Shown piece by piece: positions 33,852-41,223 of a stretch of 64,000 nt of DNA. Every line of letters starts with the position of its first letter. Positions within the stretch are counted from its first letter, which is position 1. The position numbers were made by a program, and so were the translations under genes. The notes under the pieces are model-generated. The model was not told the origin of the DNA, did no database searches, and saw only the letters and a program-made list of their open reading frames with translations. Source of the DNA: Flavobacterium sp. ZT3R18. Its GTDB lineage: Bacteria; Bacteroidota; Bacteroidia; Flavobacteriales; Flavobacteriaceae. Where the stretch lies: NCBI RefSeq assembly GCF_007097385.1, contig NZ_VJZS01000021.1, positions 21,890 through 85,889 of the forward strand. Reading direction: 5' to 3'.

Positions 33852-34010
33852 CGCTCTTCGAAGTCCACATAAATTTGTCGGTATGAGCTTCGCAAATGTC
33901 CCAAGCTCACGAAGTGTATATAACGTTGTCGTGCGGGCTAAGCAAATATCTCATGCTCTTCTAAGTCTACGTAAATTTGCCGTATGGGTTTCGCAAATGT
34001 CTCTGACTTT
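33852..34010. repeat. Degenerate ~50-bp tandem repeat, three copies
   Basis: Three diverged units begin near 33852, 33905 and 33954. Each runs through GCTC-TCGAAGT-TA, then TTGTCGGTATG, then GCTTCGCAAATGTC. The spacing between equivalent points (TTGTCGG at about 33876, TTGTCGT at about 33926, TTGCCGT at about 33977) is close to 50 bases. Confidence 0.7.
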
Positions 34011-34131
34011 GCGTTTTTTTTAAAAGTTCTTGAAAACGGTAAATATGATAAAAGTCTCCCGACTTTTTCCGTGATGTTTTTTATAGGAGTAGCCCGTGTC
34101 CACAAAAACAATAAAGCAGTAAAAACAAAAA

Positions 34132-34154
34132 AGCAACTCGTAAATGAGTTGCTT
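34132..34154. terminator. Two-way terminator between lgt and the toxin-antitoxin pair
   Basis: AGCAACTC and GAGTTGCT form a perfect 8-bp stem around GTAAAT, with an A-rich left flank and a T-rich right flank. It lies just after the toxin gene end on the minus strand. Confidence 0.82.
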
Positions 34155-34170
34155 ATGTTTTTTCATAAAA

Positions 34171-34470
34171 TTATCTATTCGAATAATCTTTAGGGTTTTT
34201 GTAAGCGTGAATGATCGCTAAAACAACGATTTGTTTTTTGGAATCATCAACAATGTAATGAATGTGATATGGAAATTGTTTTAAAAGAACAGTTCTGACA
34301 TTCTTGTATTTTATCTGAAAAGCGAGAGGGAAATCGGCAATATATTTTTTAGCTTCTTCCACTCGGTCTAAAAATACTGTGGCAAGTTCGGGATTTATGC
34401 TTATGTAGTAATCAACAACGTCCTCAATATCAAAAGTTACGGCGGGTTTGTTTACAAAAGCATAACTCAT
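34171..34470 (-). CDS. RelE/ParE-family toxin
   Basis: A 99-residue protein with the RelE/ParE fold signature: VVDYYISINPELATVFLDRVEEAKKYI, then RTVLLKQFPYHIHYIVDDSKKQIVVLAIIHAYKNP. RelE-type toxins cut ribosome-bound mRNA, whereas ParE-type toxins poison gyrase. The HAYKNP end and FPYHIHY core resemble the Bacteroidota ParE/RelE group, but the target cannot be decided. Its ATG overlaps the antitoxin end by four bases, so expression is coupled, with the antitoxin first. Confidence 0.88.
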   Translation of the reverse strand: MSYAFVNKPAVTFDIEDVVDYYISINPELATVFLDRVEEAKKYIADFPLAFQIKYKNVRTVLLKQFPYHIHYIVDDSKKQIVVLAIIHAYKNPKDYSNR

Positions 34471-34709
34471 ATTCCTTTTCTGATATTGGCAATTGTGGTG
34501 TCAAAATCAACCACATCATTAGGATTTTTGTAGTAATCGTCTAAACGCTCGTCAAGAATATCTTTTTGCCATGAGGCAAGTTCTGTACCGTTTTGAATCT
34601 CTTCATTTTGCAAATCGGTATATTTCCCCTTCAATGTTTGCCAATCCTCAATAGGGATAAAAACTCCGGTTGTATTGCCTCTGTTATCGTGTATAAATTG
34701 TAGTGTCAT
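34467..34709 (-). CDS. Antitoxin of the RelE/ParE-type module
   Basis: An 80-residue partner gene immediately upstream of the toxin, with a 4-base overlap. It has a small N-terminal beta region (MTLQFIHDNRGNTTGVFIPIEDWQTLKGKY), as in PHD/YefM-like or Bacteroidota-specific antitoxins. An acidic C-terminal helix (ASWQKDILDERLDDYYKNP) would wrap the toxin. The call rests on size, operon order and the partner's identity more than on a sharp motif. Confidence 0.82.
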   Translation of the reverse strand: MTLQFIHDNRGNTTGVFIPIEDWQTLKGKYTDLQNEEIQNGTELASWQKDILDERLDDYYKNPNDVVDFDTTIANIRKGI

Positions 34710-34715
34710 GGCTTT

Positions 34716-34826
34716 TTAGGTAATTAATTGTTGTAAATTATCTTTCATTCTTTTGTTAGAAATGAAAATGTCAATCATTTTGAGTAATGCTTGTTGCTCG
34801 TCAGGGGTATATGATATACTATTAAT
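34716..34826 (-). pseudogene. 3' remnant of a small gene upstream of the antitoxin
   Basis: On the minus strand a frame reads YTPDEQQALLKMIDIFISNK and RMKDNLQQLIT before a stop, seven bases before the antitoxin ATG. A stop lies a few codons upstream and no suitable start exists. The DEQQALLKMIDIFI helix resembles the C-terminal end of small helix-turn-helix proteins of Bacteroidota, which would suit a lost regulator or antitoxin gene. The family call is tentative. Confidence 0.45.
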
Positions 34827-34984
34827 TTATTGTTTGCATAGTTTCTGTGCTATTTTATTTAACCATAAAAAAAATTAAATACTAGACAAAAGTACAAAAT
34901 ATTGTCATTTGTTTTACTTAAATTAAAGTTCAGAAATTAATCCATACAATAATCACTAAAAAAAACTCACTTGTTCTGATAGAT

Positions 34985-35060
34985 TCCCCCAGCTGGCTTG
35001 AGCATTAAGTAACACAGGCGCTAGCGCTATGCGTCCCGCTCGTGTACACAAGCCGAGTAT
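34985..35060. repeat. GC-rich palindromic patch
   Basis: In otherwise AT-rich DNA, this patch contains CCCCCAGCTGGCTTGAG, AGGCGCTAGCGCTATGCG and TCCCGCTCGTGTACACAAGCC. GGCTTG and CAAGCC are inverted, AGCGCTAGCGCC is internally palindromic, and TGTACA is a palindrome. It looks like a REP-type or mobile-element end rather than local sequence. Confidence 0.45.
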
Positions 35061-35386
35061 TTTAGAATTGTATGCGTTTCAATATTTATAAAAAAAAACA
35101 CAAAGTAGCAAATCTGTTATTTTGTGGTTTTTCTTTTTCTATGTTTAAGTTAGAAACATTTTTATTTTGTAAATAAAACGCGTCTTACTATAAAACTTTT
35201 AAAAGAAAAGTCTGGATATTTTACACGGCAGAAGTCTTTTATCTATATTTAAATGGAGTAATTTTAGCCTAATAAACAAATACTAACCTATTCCTTATAA
35301 AAAATAAATCACATCTCAAATGATTCACATCATATTTCATAAAAACAAATGAGCGTAATTTCGTATCTCACTTTAAACATTAAATT

Positions 35387-36157
35387 ATGAAAGTTAAAAT
35401 AAGCGTATTAGTCTTTACATTGCTTGTTTCTATAACAGCAAACTGTCAAAATATTAGTCTGGGATCAGCCATTAATCAAGCTGGAAGACAACGCATGTTA
35501 ACCCAACGTATGGCTAAAGATTACATGATGATTGGCGCTGGAGTTAAGATTGATAATGCCAGTAAAGAAATTGACGAGTCAATTTCAATATTTGAGGAGC
35601 AATACAATACTTTAATCGGTTATGCTCCAAATAAAGAAGTAAAGGATGCTTTAAAAATGGTTAACACCATATGGGTTAAATTCCGTATAGATGTAGCAAC
35701 TGTTCCAGATGTTAATAATGCTTCTCAAATTATAATGGATGCAACAATGTTAATGAATGCCTGCGATAATGTAGTTGAAAAAATTCAAGAATATGGAAAT
35801 GTAAAAAACACAAAATTGACTAACGTATCAGGTAAACAACGAATGATTTCTCAAAGAATAGGGATGCTTTACACAGCTTACTATTGGAAAGTTCCATACC
35901 ATGACTTAACCGATATTTTTGATGCAACAGTAATTGATTATGAAGAAAATTTAAAATTTCTAATTAAAGAATCGGAGAACTATCCTGAAATTACGGAAAC
36001 CCTTACTAAGATCAAATCGACTTGGTCTTTTTCTAAAACGGGATTTGACTTAAAAAGCAACAAACTAATGCCATCTGTAATTTATGTGACTACAAATACA
36101 ATGACCAACGATTTTAACAAAACTACCAGTCAATATGAAAAATTGATAGGGAAATAA
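35387..36157 (+). CDS. Secreted protein with two PilJ-like (nitrate-sensor type) repeats
   Basis: The 256-residue protein has a signal peptide (TANCQ|N near residue 21) and no transmembrane anchor. It holds two helical repeats, each starting with a PilJ N-terminal motif: INQAGRQRMLTQRMAKDYM (about 29-47) and NVSGKQRMISQRIGMLYTAY (about 145-164). This motif occurs at the sensing end of PilJ and NarX-type proteins, where it contributes to ligand binding between helices. Here it is free in the periplasm with no kinase, so it may be a binding protein for a small anion or a partner of a separate sensor. It stands alone with a strong terminator. Confidence 0.82.
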   Translation: MKVKISVLVFTLLVSITANCQNISLGSAINQAGRQRMLTQRMAKDYMMIGAGVKIDNASKEIDESISIFEEQYNTLIGYAPNKEVKDALKMVNTIWVKFRIDVATVPDVNNASQIIMDATMLMNACDNVVEKIQEYGNVKNTKLTNVSGKQRMISQRIGMLYTAYYWKVPYHDLTDIFDATVIDYEENLKFLIKESENYPEITETLTKIKSTWSFSKTGFDLKSNKLMPSVIYVTTNTMTNDFNKTTSQYEKLIGK

Positions 36158-36230
36158 ATTTCTATAATAATTACAGTTAATCTTAAAATAAATACTCCGT
36201 ATCAAATTCATAATCAATTGTATTTGAAAC

Positions 36231-36270
36231 CAAAAAGACGTCTAATTCCATTTGAACTAGACGTCTTTTA
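36231..36270 (+). terminator. Terminator after the PilJ-like gene
   Basis: AAAAGACGTCTA and TAGACGTCTTTT form a strong 12-bp stem around ATTCCATTTGAAC. Confidence 0.88.
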
Positions 36271-36426
36271 TCATTTATTGAATTCCATTTTTTTATTAGT
36301 TTTCCTAAACATTATTTTCTGGTGTAGCGTCCATAAAAATTCCTATCTCAAGTGTCACTGTTTGAATTTTCACGACTGAATACCAGACGTTCTAGATATG
36401 TCCTAAATTTTCTCGTGTACGATAGC

Positions 36427-36650
36427 GCGCAATGTCATTAAGTTAAGCTTTTTTTATGAGTGTTTTTAATATTTGAGAGCTACTAGAGTTCTCATATTAT
36501 GTGATTCCTCCTTCGTCGGAATGACAAAACAGTGTGGTTTAGATATGCAATATCACGCAAGTTTGTCATTCCGACGAAGGAGGAATCTCCGTAAGTAGCT
36601 CGACAATCCTAGTGAAATCTGCACTTTTCCCTTAACTTAATGACATTGCG
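36427..36650. mobile_element. MITE-like palindromic element with 20-bp terminal inverted repeats
   Basis: CGCAATGTCATTAAGTTAAG at 36428-36447 is perfectly inverted at 36631-36650. Inside, GATTCCTCCTTCGTCGGAAT (from about 36512) is the exact complement of the arm ending near 36592, and GAGCTACT/AGTAGCTC lie between the inner and outer pairs. ATAGC flanks both sides (36422-36426 and 36651-36655), a possible target duplication, and CGATAGC is shared if the outer CG is counted. There is no transposase, so it would move in trans. Confidence 0.75.
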
Positions 36651-36655
36651 ATAGC

Positions 36656-36674
36656 ACGGATTTGCAATCCGTGC
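36656..36674. repeat. CACGGATT palindrome
   Basis: CACGGATTTGCAATCCGTG is an inverted repeat with 8-bp arms around TTGC or similar. It directly borders the right end of the MITE-like element, so the element may have inserted beside or into an older repeat. Confidence 0.6.
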
Positions 36675-36701
36675 CCACACAGTATCACAAGTAATACAAA
36701 T

Positions 36702-36741
36702 AACAAAAGCAACTCATAAACTGGCTTGCTTTTGTTGTTAA
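36702..36741. terminator. Weak hairpin flanked by A and T runs
   Basis: AACAAAAGCAA and TTGCTTTTGTT are inverted around CTCATAAACTGGC. It is terminator-like but has no adjacent gene. Confidence 0.45.
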
Positions 36742-36886
36742 TAATAATCTTTCAAGAAATAAATAAAATATTTTTGTCCCATGCTTTACAAAACAAACAT
36801 AAAAAAATATGACTGTCCGCAACTAATACCAATAAGATTACTACACGAATTGTTCAATAAATGTAAAAACTTGAATGTATTTATTT

Positions 36887-36944
36887 GACACAGATTTCAC
36901 AAATTTTCACAGATTAATCTGTGAAAATTTGTGAAATCTGTGTC
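36887..36944. repeat. Perfect 58-bp palindrome (CACAGATT family, copy 3)
   Basis: GACACAGATTTCACAAATTT continues with TCACAGATT, and the second 29 bases are its exact reverse complement, ending AATCTGTGTC, with no loop at all. It can form a cruciform in DNA or a long hairpin in RNA. It lies about 95 bases from the secDF end. Confidence 0.95.
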
Positions 36945-36988
36945 AAGAAAATCAATCATGGTCTACTTAACGGATTGTCATATATAAA

Positions 36989-37022
36989 AAAAGGATTCAA
37001 CTTTCGTTGAATCCTTTTTTTT
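36989..37022 (-). terminator. Terminator after secDF
   Basis: AAAAAAGGATTCAAC and GTTGAATCCTTTTTT form a 15-bp stem around TTTC, 18 bases beyond the secDF stop. Confidence 0.9.
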
Positions 37023-37039
37023 AAAGATTAAGCTATAAA

Positions 37040-40009
37040 CTAAGCTTCTTGATGTTGTATTTCAACATTAACCTTATCTTCTTTAGAAATTGTGTCAACC
37101 AATACTGGTGTAGCAATAAACAATGAAGAGTAAGTACCTACAACAATACCAATAAGCATTGCGAATATAAATCCTCTAATAGATTCTCCACCAAAAATAA
37201 ACATGATTAACAATACTCCAATCATCGTCAATGACGTATTGATCGTTCTTGACATTGTAGAGTTAATCGATTTATTTACAATTTCTCCAAAACTACCTTT
37301 TATTTTACCATCCAAGAATTCACGAACCCTGTCAAATACAATTACGGTATCATTCATTGAGTATCCAATAACGGTAAGAATCGCAGCAATAAAATGTTGG
37401 TCGATTTCCATACCAAAAGGCATAAACTTCCAACATAATGAATAAATACCCAATACGAAGATAACATCATGCGCCACAGCAGCAATCGCTCCCAAACCAT
37501 ATTGCCATTTTCTGAAACTGATAAGCAAGTATAAAAACACAATTGCCATTGCTCCAAGAACAGCCCAGTACGCATTGGTTTTAATATCCTCGGCTACTGT
37601 TGGTCCAACTTTTGAAGCTTGTAAAACTCCTAATTTTTTTCCATCATAGGCATTTATAAATTTATCATAAGTCAAGCCTGCAGAATAATTTTGCTTCAAG
37701 CTTTCAAATAACATTTTATTTACTTCTTCATCAGCAGCACTTCCAGTCTCTTGAATTTTATATTTAGTTGTAATTTTTAATTGATTTTCACTTCCAAATA
37801 TTTTTACCTCCGCACTACCAAAAACTTTAGTCAATTCGTCTTTAACAACTTCAGCTTGCATTGGTTTTTCAAAACGTACTTGAAAAGTTCTTCCTCCTAC
37901 AAAATCTACACCTTGATCAAAACCATTAGTGAAAATAGAAACCAAACTCACTACAGTTACAACTGCAGAGAAAACGTATGTCCATTTTTTGATTCTTAAG
38001 AAATCAAAGTGGAAGTTAGTAAAGAAATTTTTAGAAAAATTAGTTACAAATGACAAACTGTTTTTAAATGCAATATTTCTATCGATAAAAATTCTAGCAA
38101 TAAAGATAGAAGTAAACAATGAAGTTACAATACCGATTAATAATGTAGTTGCGAATCCTTTGATTGGTCCTGAACCGAAGATAAACAACACTCCCCCAAT
38201 TAAGATATGCGTAACGTTTGCATCAACAATAGAACGCATTGCCCCTTTCCAACTATAAGAAACTTTTACAGCTTCATCGAGTGACAAACCTGCACGCAAT
38301 TCTTCTTTAGCTCTTTCGTAGATAATGATATTCGCATCAACCGCTGTACCCATTGTTAAAACGATACCAGCAATACCCGGCAAAGTAAGCACAGCACCTA
38401 AGCTTGCCAAAATACCAAACATAAATAATAAATTCACACCCAATGCAATATTTGCATACCATCCTGCTTTACCATAGTAAACCAACATCCATAACGACAC
38501 TAAAAGCAATCCTATAATAGCAGATGTAGTACCATTATCAATAGCTTCTTGACCCAAGGATGGCCCTACCACTTCTGATTGAACTATTTCTGCAGCTGCA
38601 GGTAATTTACCAGCTCTTAATACGTTTGCTAAATCTTTAGTTTCTGTAACATCAAATGAACCTGAAATTTCAGATCTACCACCTGCAATAGGTCCACTAG
38701 AAACCCCAGGAGCAGAATATACAATATCATCAAGAACAATAGCTATATTACTTTTTTGAGTATAAGCTCTTCCAGTTAATTCTTCCCATTGTTTTGCACC
38801 TTGGTTGTTCATTTGCATAGAAACAGCAGGTTTACCCATTTGATCAAAAGTATCACTAGCATCTGTTACAACACCACCACCCATTGAAGCAACATTATCT
38901 CTGTTTCCTTTCAATGCGTATAATTCTACTACTTCAACCTCTTTTTCTTTGGCATCTTTAATAGTAGTTGGTTTTCCCCATACAAATTTTGCATAACGTT
39001 GATCACCTGCCAATAAAACTCTAATGTCAGCTCTTTTAAAATAAGAGTTTACAACTGCAGTATCTTTTGGAGAAAAAAGACCTAAAACTGGTCCACCACC
39101 TTGAGCAACAATTTTATCGAATAAAGGATTGTTTCCTTTTTTTGTAGCAGCAGTATCTTTAGCATCAGTCAATAAAGCACTCAATGAATCTTTTACAACT
39201 TTTTTAGTTTCAACTTTAGTAATCTCCGTTTTTTTCAATGACTCATTGGCAGCCATCATGAAATTACCAATTTCCTCAATTTTATACGTTTCCCAAAACT
39301 CTAATTGAGCAGTACTTTGCAATAATTTCTTGATTCTATCTACCTCTTTAGCCCCTGGCAATTCAACAAGAATTCTTCCAGTTTCTCCAATTTTTTGGAT
39401 ATTAGGTTGTGTTACACCAAATTTATCGATACGTTTTCTTAATACTCCAAAAGCACTTTCAACAGATTCATCAACTTTTCTTTTGATTACTTTCTGAACT
39501 TGAGCATCTGTCATTTGAAAAGTAACACCACCTTCACCTTGCAAACTTCTGTTAGCAAAGATATCTGGAGAAGCTAATTTTACAGTTCCATTAGAATTGG
39601 CTTCAAAAGCATCAAAGAATGCATCTAAATACGTTTGGTTTCCTTTTTGATTTACAGTAGCATCAGCTAAAGATTTATTAAAAACAGGATTTTTTGAATG
39701 ATTAGATAATCCTTTCAAAATGTCTTTAACAGAAATTTGAAGAATCACATTGATTCCACCTTCTAAGTCAAGACCTTTATTGATTTGTTTGTCTTTTACT
39801 TCATTGAATGTAAAATCAGTAAAACCTAAGTTAAAAACTTTTTCTTTACCAATAGAATCCAAATATTTTACTTCTTTATCTGGGTTACCACCAGCAAAAG
39901 TTTTTGCATCACTTTTTATTTTGCTTGAGACAAAAGTGAAAGAAAGTTGGTAAATGCTCACCAACGCAAATAGAATTGCGAAAAATTTAATCAGTCCTTT
40001 ATTCTGCAT
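37040..40009 (-). CDS. secDF: SecDF fused protein-export membrane protein
   Basis: An auxiliary Sec translocase component that uses the proton gradient to pull exported proteins across. At 989 residues SecD and SecF are joined in one chain, as is usual in Bacteroidota. The SecD half (about 1-620) has GLDLEGGINVILQI, the large periplasmic domain (GETGRILVELPGAKEVDR) and GTAVDANIIIYERAKEELR. The SecF half (about 650-989) has FDQGVDFVGGRTFQVRFE and GYSMNDTVIVFDRVREFL. The signature Asp residues in both DANIII and NDTVIVFDR are intact. It is a single gene with its own promoter and terminator. Confidence 0.97.
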   Translation of the reverse strand: MQNKGLIKFFAILFALVSIYQLSFTFVSSKIKSDAKTFAGGNPDKEVKYLDSIGKEKVFNLGFTDFTFNEVKDKQINKGLDLEGGINVILQISVKDILKGLSNHSKNPVFNKSLADATVNQKGNQTYLDAFFDAFEANSNGTVKLASPDIFANRSLQGEGGVTFQMTDAQVQKVIKRKVDESVESAFGVLRKRIDKFGVTQPNIQKIGETGRILVELPGAKEVDRIKKLLQSTAQLEFWETYKIEEIGNFMMAANESLKKTEITKVETKKVVKDSLSALLTDAKDTAATKKGNNPLFDKIVAQGGGPVLGLFSPKDTAVVNSYFKRADIRVLLAGDQRYAKFVWGKPTTIKDAKEKEVEVVELYALKGNRDNVASMGGGVVTDASDTFDQMGKPAVSMQMNNQGAKQWEELTGRAYTQKSNIAIVLDDIVYSAPGVSSGPIAGGRSEISGSFDVTETKDLANVLRAGKLPAAAEIVQSEVVGPSLGQEAIDNGTTSAIIGLLLVSLWMLVYYGKAGWYANIALGVNLLFMFGILASLGAVLTLPGIAGIVLTMGTAVDANIIIYERAKEELRAGLSLDEAVKVSYSWKGAMRSIVDANVTHILIGGVLFIFGSGPIKGFATTLLIGIVTSLFTSIFIARIFIDRNIAFKNSLSFVTNFSKNFFTNFHFDFLRIKKWTYVFSAVVTVVSLVSIFTNGFDQGVDFVGGRTFQVRFEKPMQAEVVKDELTKVFGSAEVKIFGSENQLKITTKYKIQETGSAADEEVNKMLFESLKQNYSAGLTYDKFINAYDGKKLGVLQASKVGPTVAEDIKTNAYWAVLGAMAIVFLYLLISFRKWQYGLGAIAAVAHDVIFVLGIYSLCWKFMPFGMEIDQHFIAAILTVIGYSMNDTVIVFDRVREFLDGKIKGSFGEIVNKSINSTMSRTINTSLTMIGVLLIMFIFGGESIRGFIFAMLIGIVVGTYSSLFIATPVLVDTISKEDKVNVEIQHQEA

Positions 40010-40134
40010 TATTACTAAAAATTAATTATTTTTATTTATTTATTTTTGTTTTAAACCCTATAAAATAAGCCATTACGTCGATTTTTGAAAACAAAAAAGA
40101 ACTCCACGATTTATGTCATTTTTTTTAAACCGAG

Positions 40135-40165
40135 CAAATATATAATTAACGCTAAGATTAACCAA
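40135..40165 (-). promoter_or_regulatory. Promoter of secDF
   Basis: On the minus strand, TTG (40163-40165), a 20-bp spacer and TATATTTG (40135-40142) match the Bacteroidota consensus. The leader to the secDF ATG is about 120 bases. Confidence 0.65.
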
Positions 40166-40183
40166 TTTTTTATTGATTAATAT

Positions 40184-40220
40184 CAAAAAAAAGACTGCAA
40201 TATTGCAGCCTTCTTTTTTA
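40184..40220 (-). terminator. Terminator after mdh
   Basis: On the minus strand AAGGCTGCAAT and ATTGCAGTCTT pair around a zero-to-two-base loop with a T run following, about 15 bases after the mdh stop. Confidence 0.85.
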
Positions 40221-40231
40221 TACGCCAATTA

Positions 40232-41167
40232 TTATGCTAATACCGATTTCAAATCAGCATTCATATTTCTAACAGCCTCAGCACTTTTTGCAAAAGCAGC
40301 TTTTTCAGCATCATTTAATTCAATCTCAACAATTTCTTCAACTCCGTTTTTACCTATAATACAAGGTACCCCGATACAAATATCATTTTGTCCGTACTCC
40401 CCTTCCACAAAAACAGAACAAGCAATCATTTTCTTTTGGTCATTCAAAATACTATCTACCAAATAAGCAACAGAAGCTCCTGGAGCATACCAAGCAGATG
40501 TTCCCAAAAGACCTGTAAGTGTAGCACCACCAACCATAGTTGAAGCAGCTACTTTCTCTAATTCTTCTTGAGATAAAAATTGAGAAACTGGAATACCATT
40601 ATAAGAAGCCAAACGGGTTAACGGAATCATTGTGGTATCACCATGACCTCCAATAACCATTGCCGAAATATCGTTAGACGGTTTATCTAAAGCTTTAGAC
40701 AAATAATATCTAAAACGAGAGCTATCAAGAGCTCCACCCATTCCTATAATTCTGTTTTTTGGCAAACCTGTTGATTTCAAAGCCAAATAAGTCATAGTGT
40801 CCATTGGATTAGAAACCACAACAACAATACAATTTGGCGAATGCACTAATACATTCTCTACAACTGTTTTTACAATTCCTGCATTGATTCCAATTAATTC
40901 TTCTCTGGTCATACCTGGTTTTCTAGGAATCCCAGAGGTAATCACAACAACATCACTATTTGCTGTTTTAGAATAATCATTCGTAACACCTGAAACATTT
41001 GTATTAAAACCAGTGTTCGTAGCACATTGCATAATATCCATTGCTTTACCTTCGGCAAAACCCTCTTTAATATCCAATAACACTACTTCACTTGCAATTC
41101 CTCTATAAGAAATTGAATCTGCACAAGATGCTCCCACATTTCCTGCCCCTACAATGGTAACTTTCAT
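40232..41167 (-). CDS. mdh: Malate dehydrogenase, LDH-like type
   Basis: Interconverts malate and oxaloacetate with NAD in the citric acid cycle. The 311 residues hold an N-terminal Rossmann motif (TIVGAGNVGASCADSI), the catalytic-loop segment IPRKPGMTREELIGIN with its substrate-binding Arg, VVSNPMDTM, and the active-site GGHGDTTMIPL with the catalytic His. The GMTREEL loop is the malate rather than lactate form. It begins 56 bases after gyrB with no clear terminator between, so the two may share a transcript. Confidence 0.96.
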   Translation of the reverse strand: MKVTIVGAGNVGASCADSISYRGIASEVVLLDIKEGFAEGKAMDIMQCATNTGFNTNVSGVTNDYSKTANSDVVVITSGIPRKPGMTREELIGINAGIVKTVVENVLVHSPNCIVVVVSNPMDTMTYLALKSTGLPKNRIIGMGGALDSSRFRYYLSKALDKPSNDISAMVIGGHGDTTMIPLTRLASYNGIPVSQFLSQEELEKVAASTMVGGATLTGLLGTSAWYAPGASVAYLVDSILNDQKKMIACSVFVEGEYGQNDICIGVPCIIGKNGVEEIVEIELNDAEKAAFAKSAEAVRNMNADLKSVLA

Positions 41168-41223
41168 TTTTATATGGTTTTTTTGTTAATTAGTAATAAA
41201 AAAAAGTACAGTCCCTTAAAACA

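Larger units (their letters stand above)
33823..34170. other. Intergenic region with ~50-bp repeats and a two-way terminator
   Basis: No gene is credible here. The first half is a degenerate tandem repeat, and the second half ends in the terminator at 34132-34154. A 69-codon frame starting inside the repeat has no protein-like features. Confidence 0.65.
34710..35386. other. Intergenic region upstream of the PilJ-like gene
   Basis: This 680-base stretch carries a gene remnant next to the antitoxin (34716-34826), a GC-rich palindromic patch (about 34985-35060), and otherwise AT-rich sequence. TAATTTCG near 35356 is a weak -7-like element for the next gene. No intact gene was seen. Confidence 0.6.
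36158..37039. other. Repeat-rich intergenic region
   Basis: An 880-base gap without a credible gene. In order it holds a terminator (36231-36270), a MITE-like element (36427-36650), a short palindrome around TTTGCAA (36656-36674), a terminator-like hairpin (36702-36741), a perfect 58-bp palindrome (36887-36944), and the secDF terminator (36989-37022). Confidence 0.75.

Noticed and set aside
33852..34010. Possible CRISPR array
   Set aside because: The repeats are degenerate, contiguous and only three; there are no unique spacers of constant size and no cas genes.
33984..34193. 69-codon plus-strand frame after lgt
   Set aside because: It begins within the ~50-bp repeat and has no recognisable domain; the terminator hairpin lies inside it.
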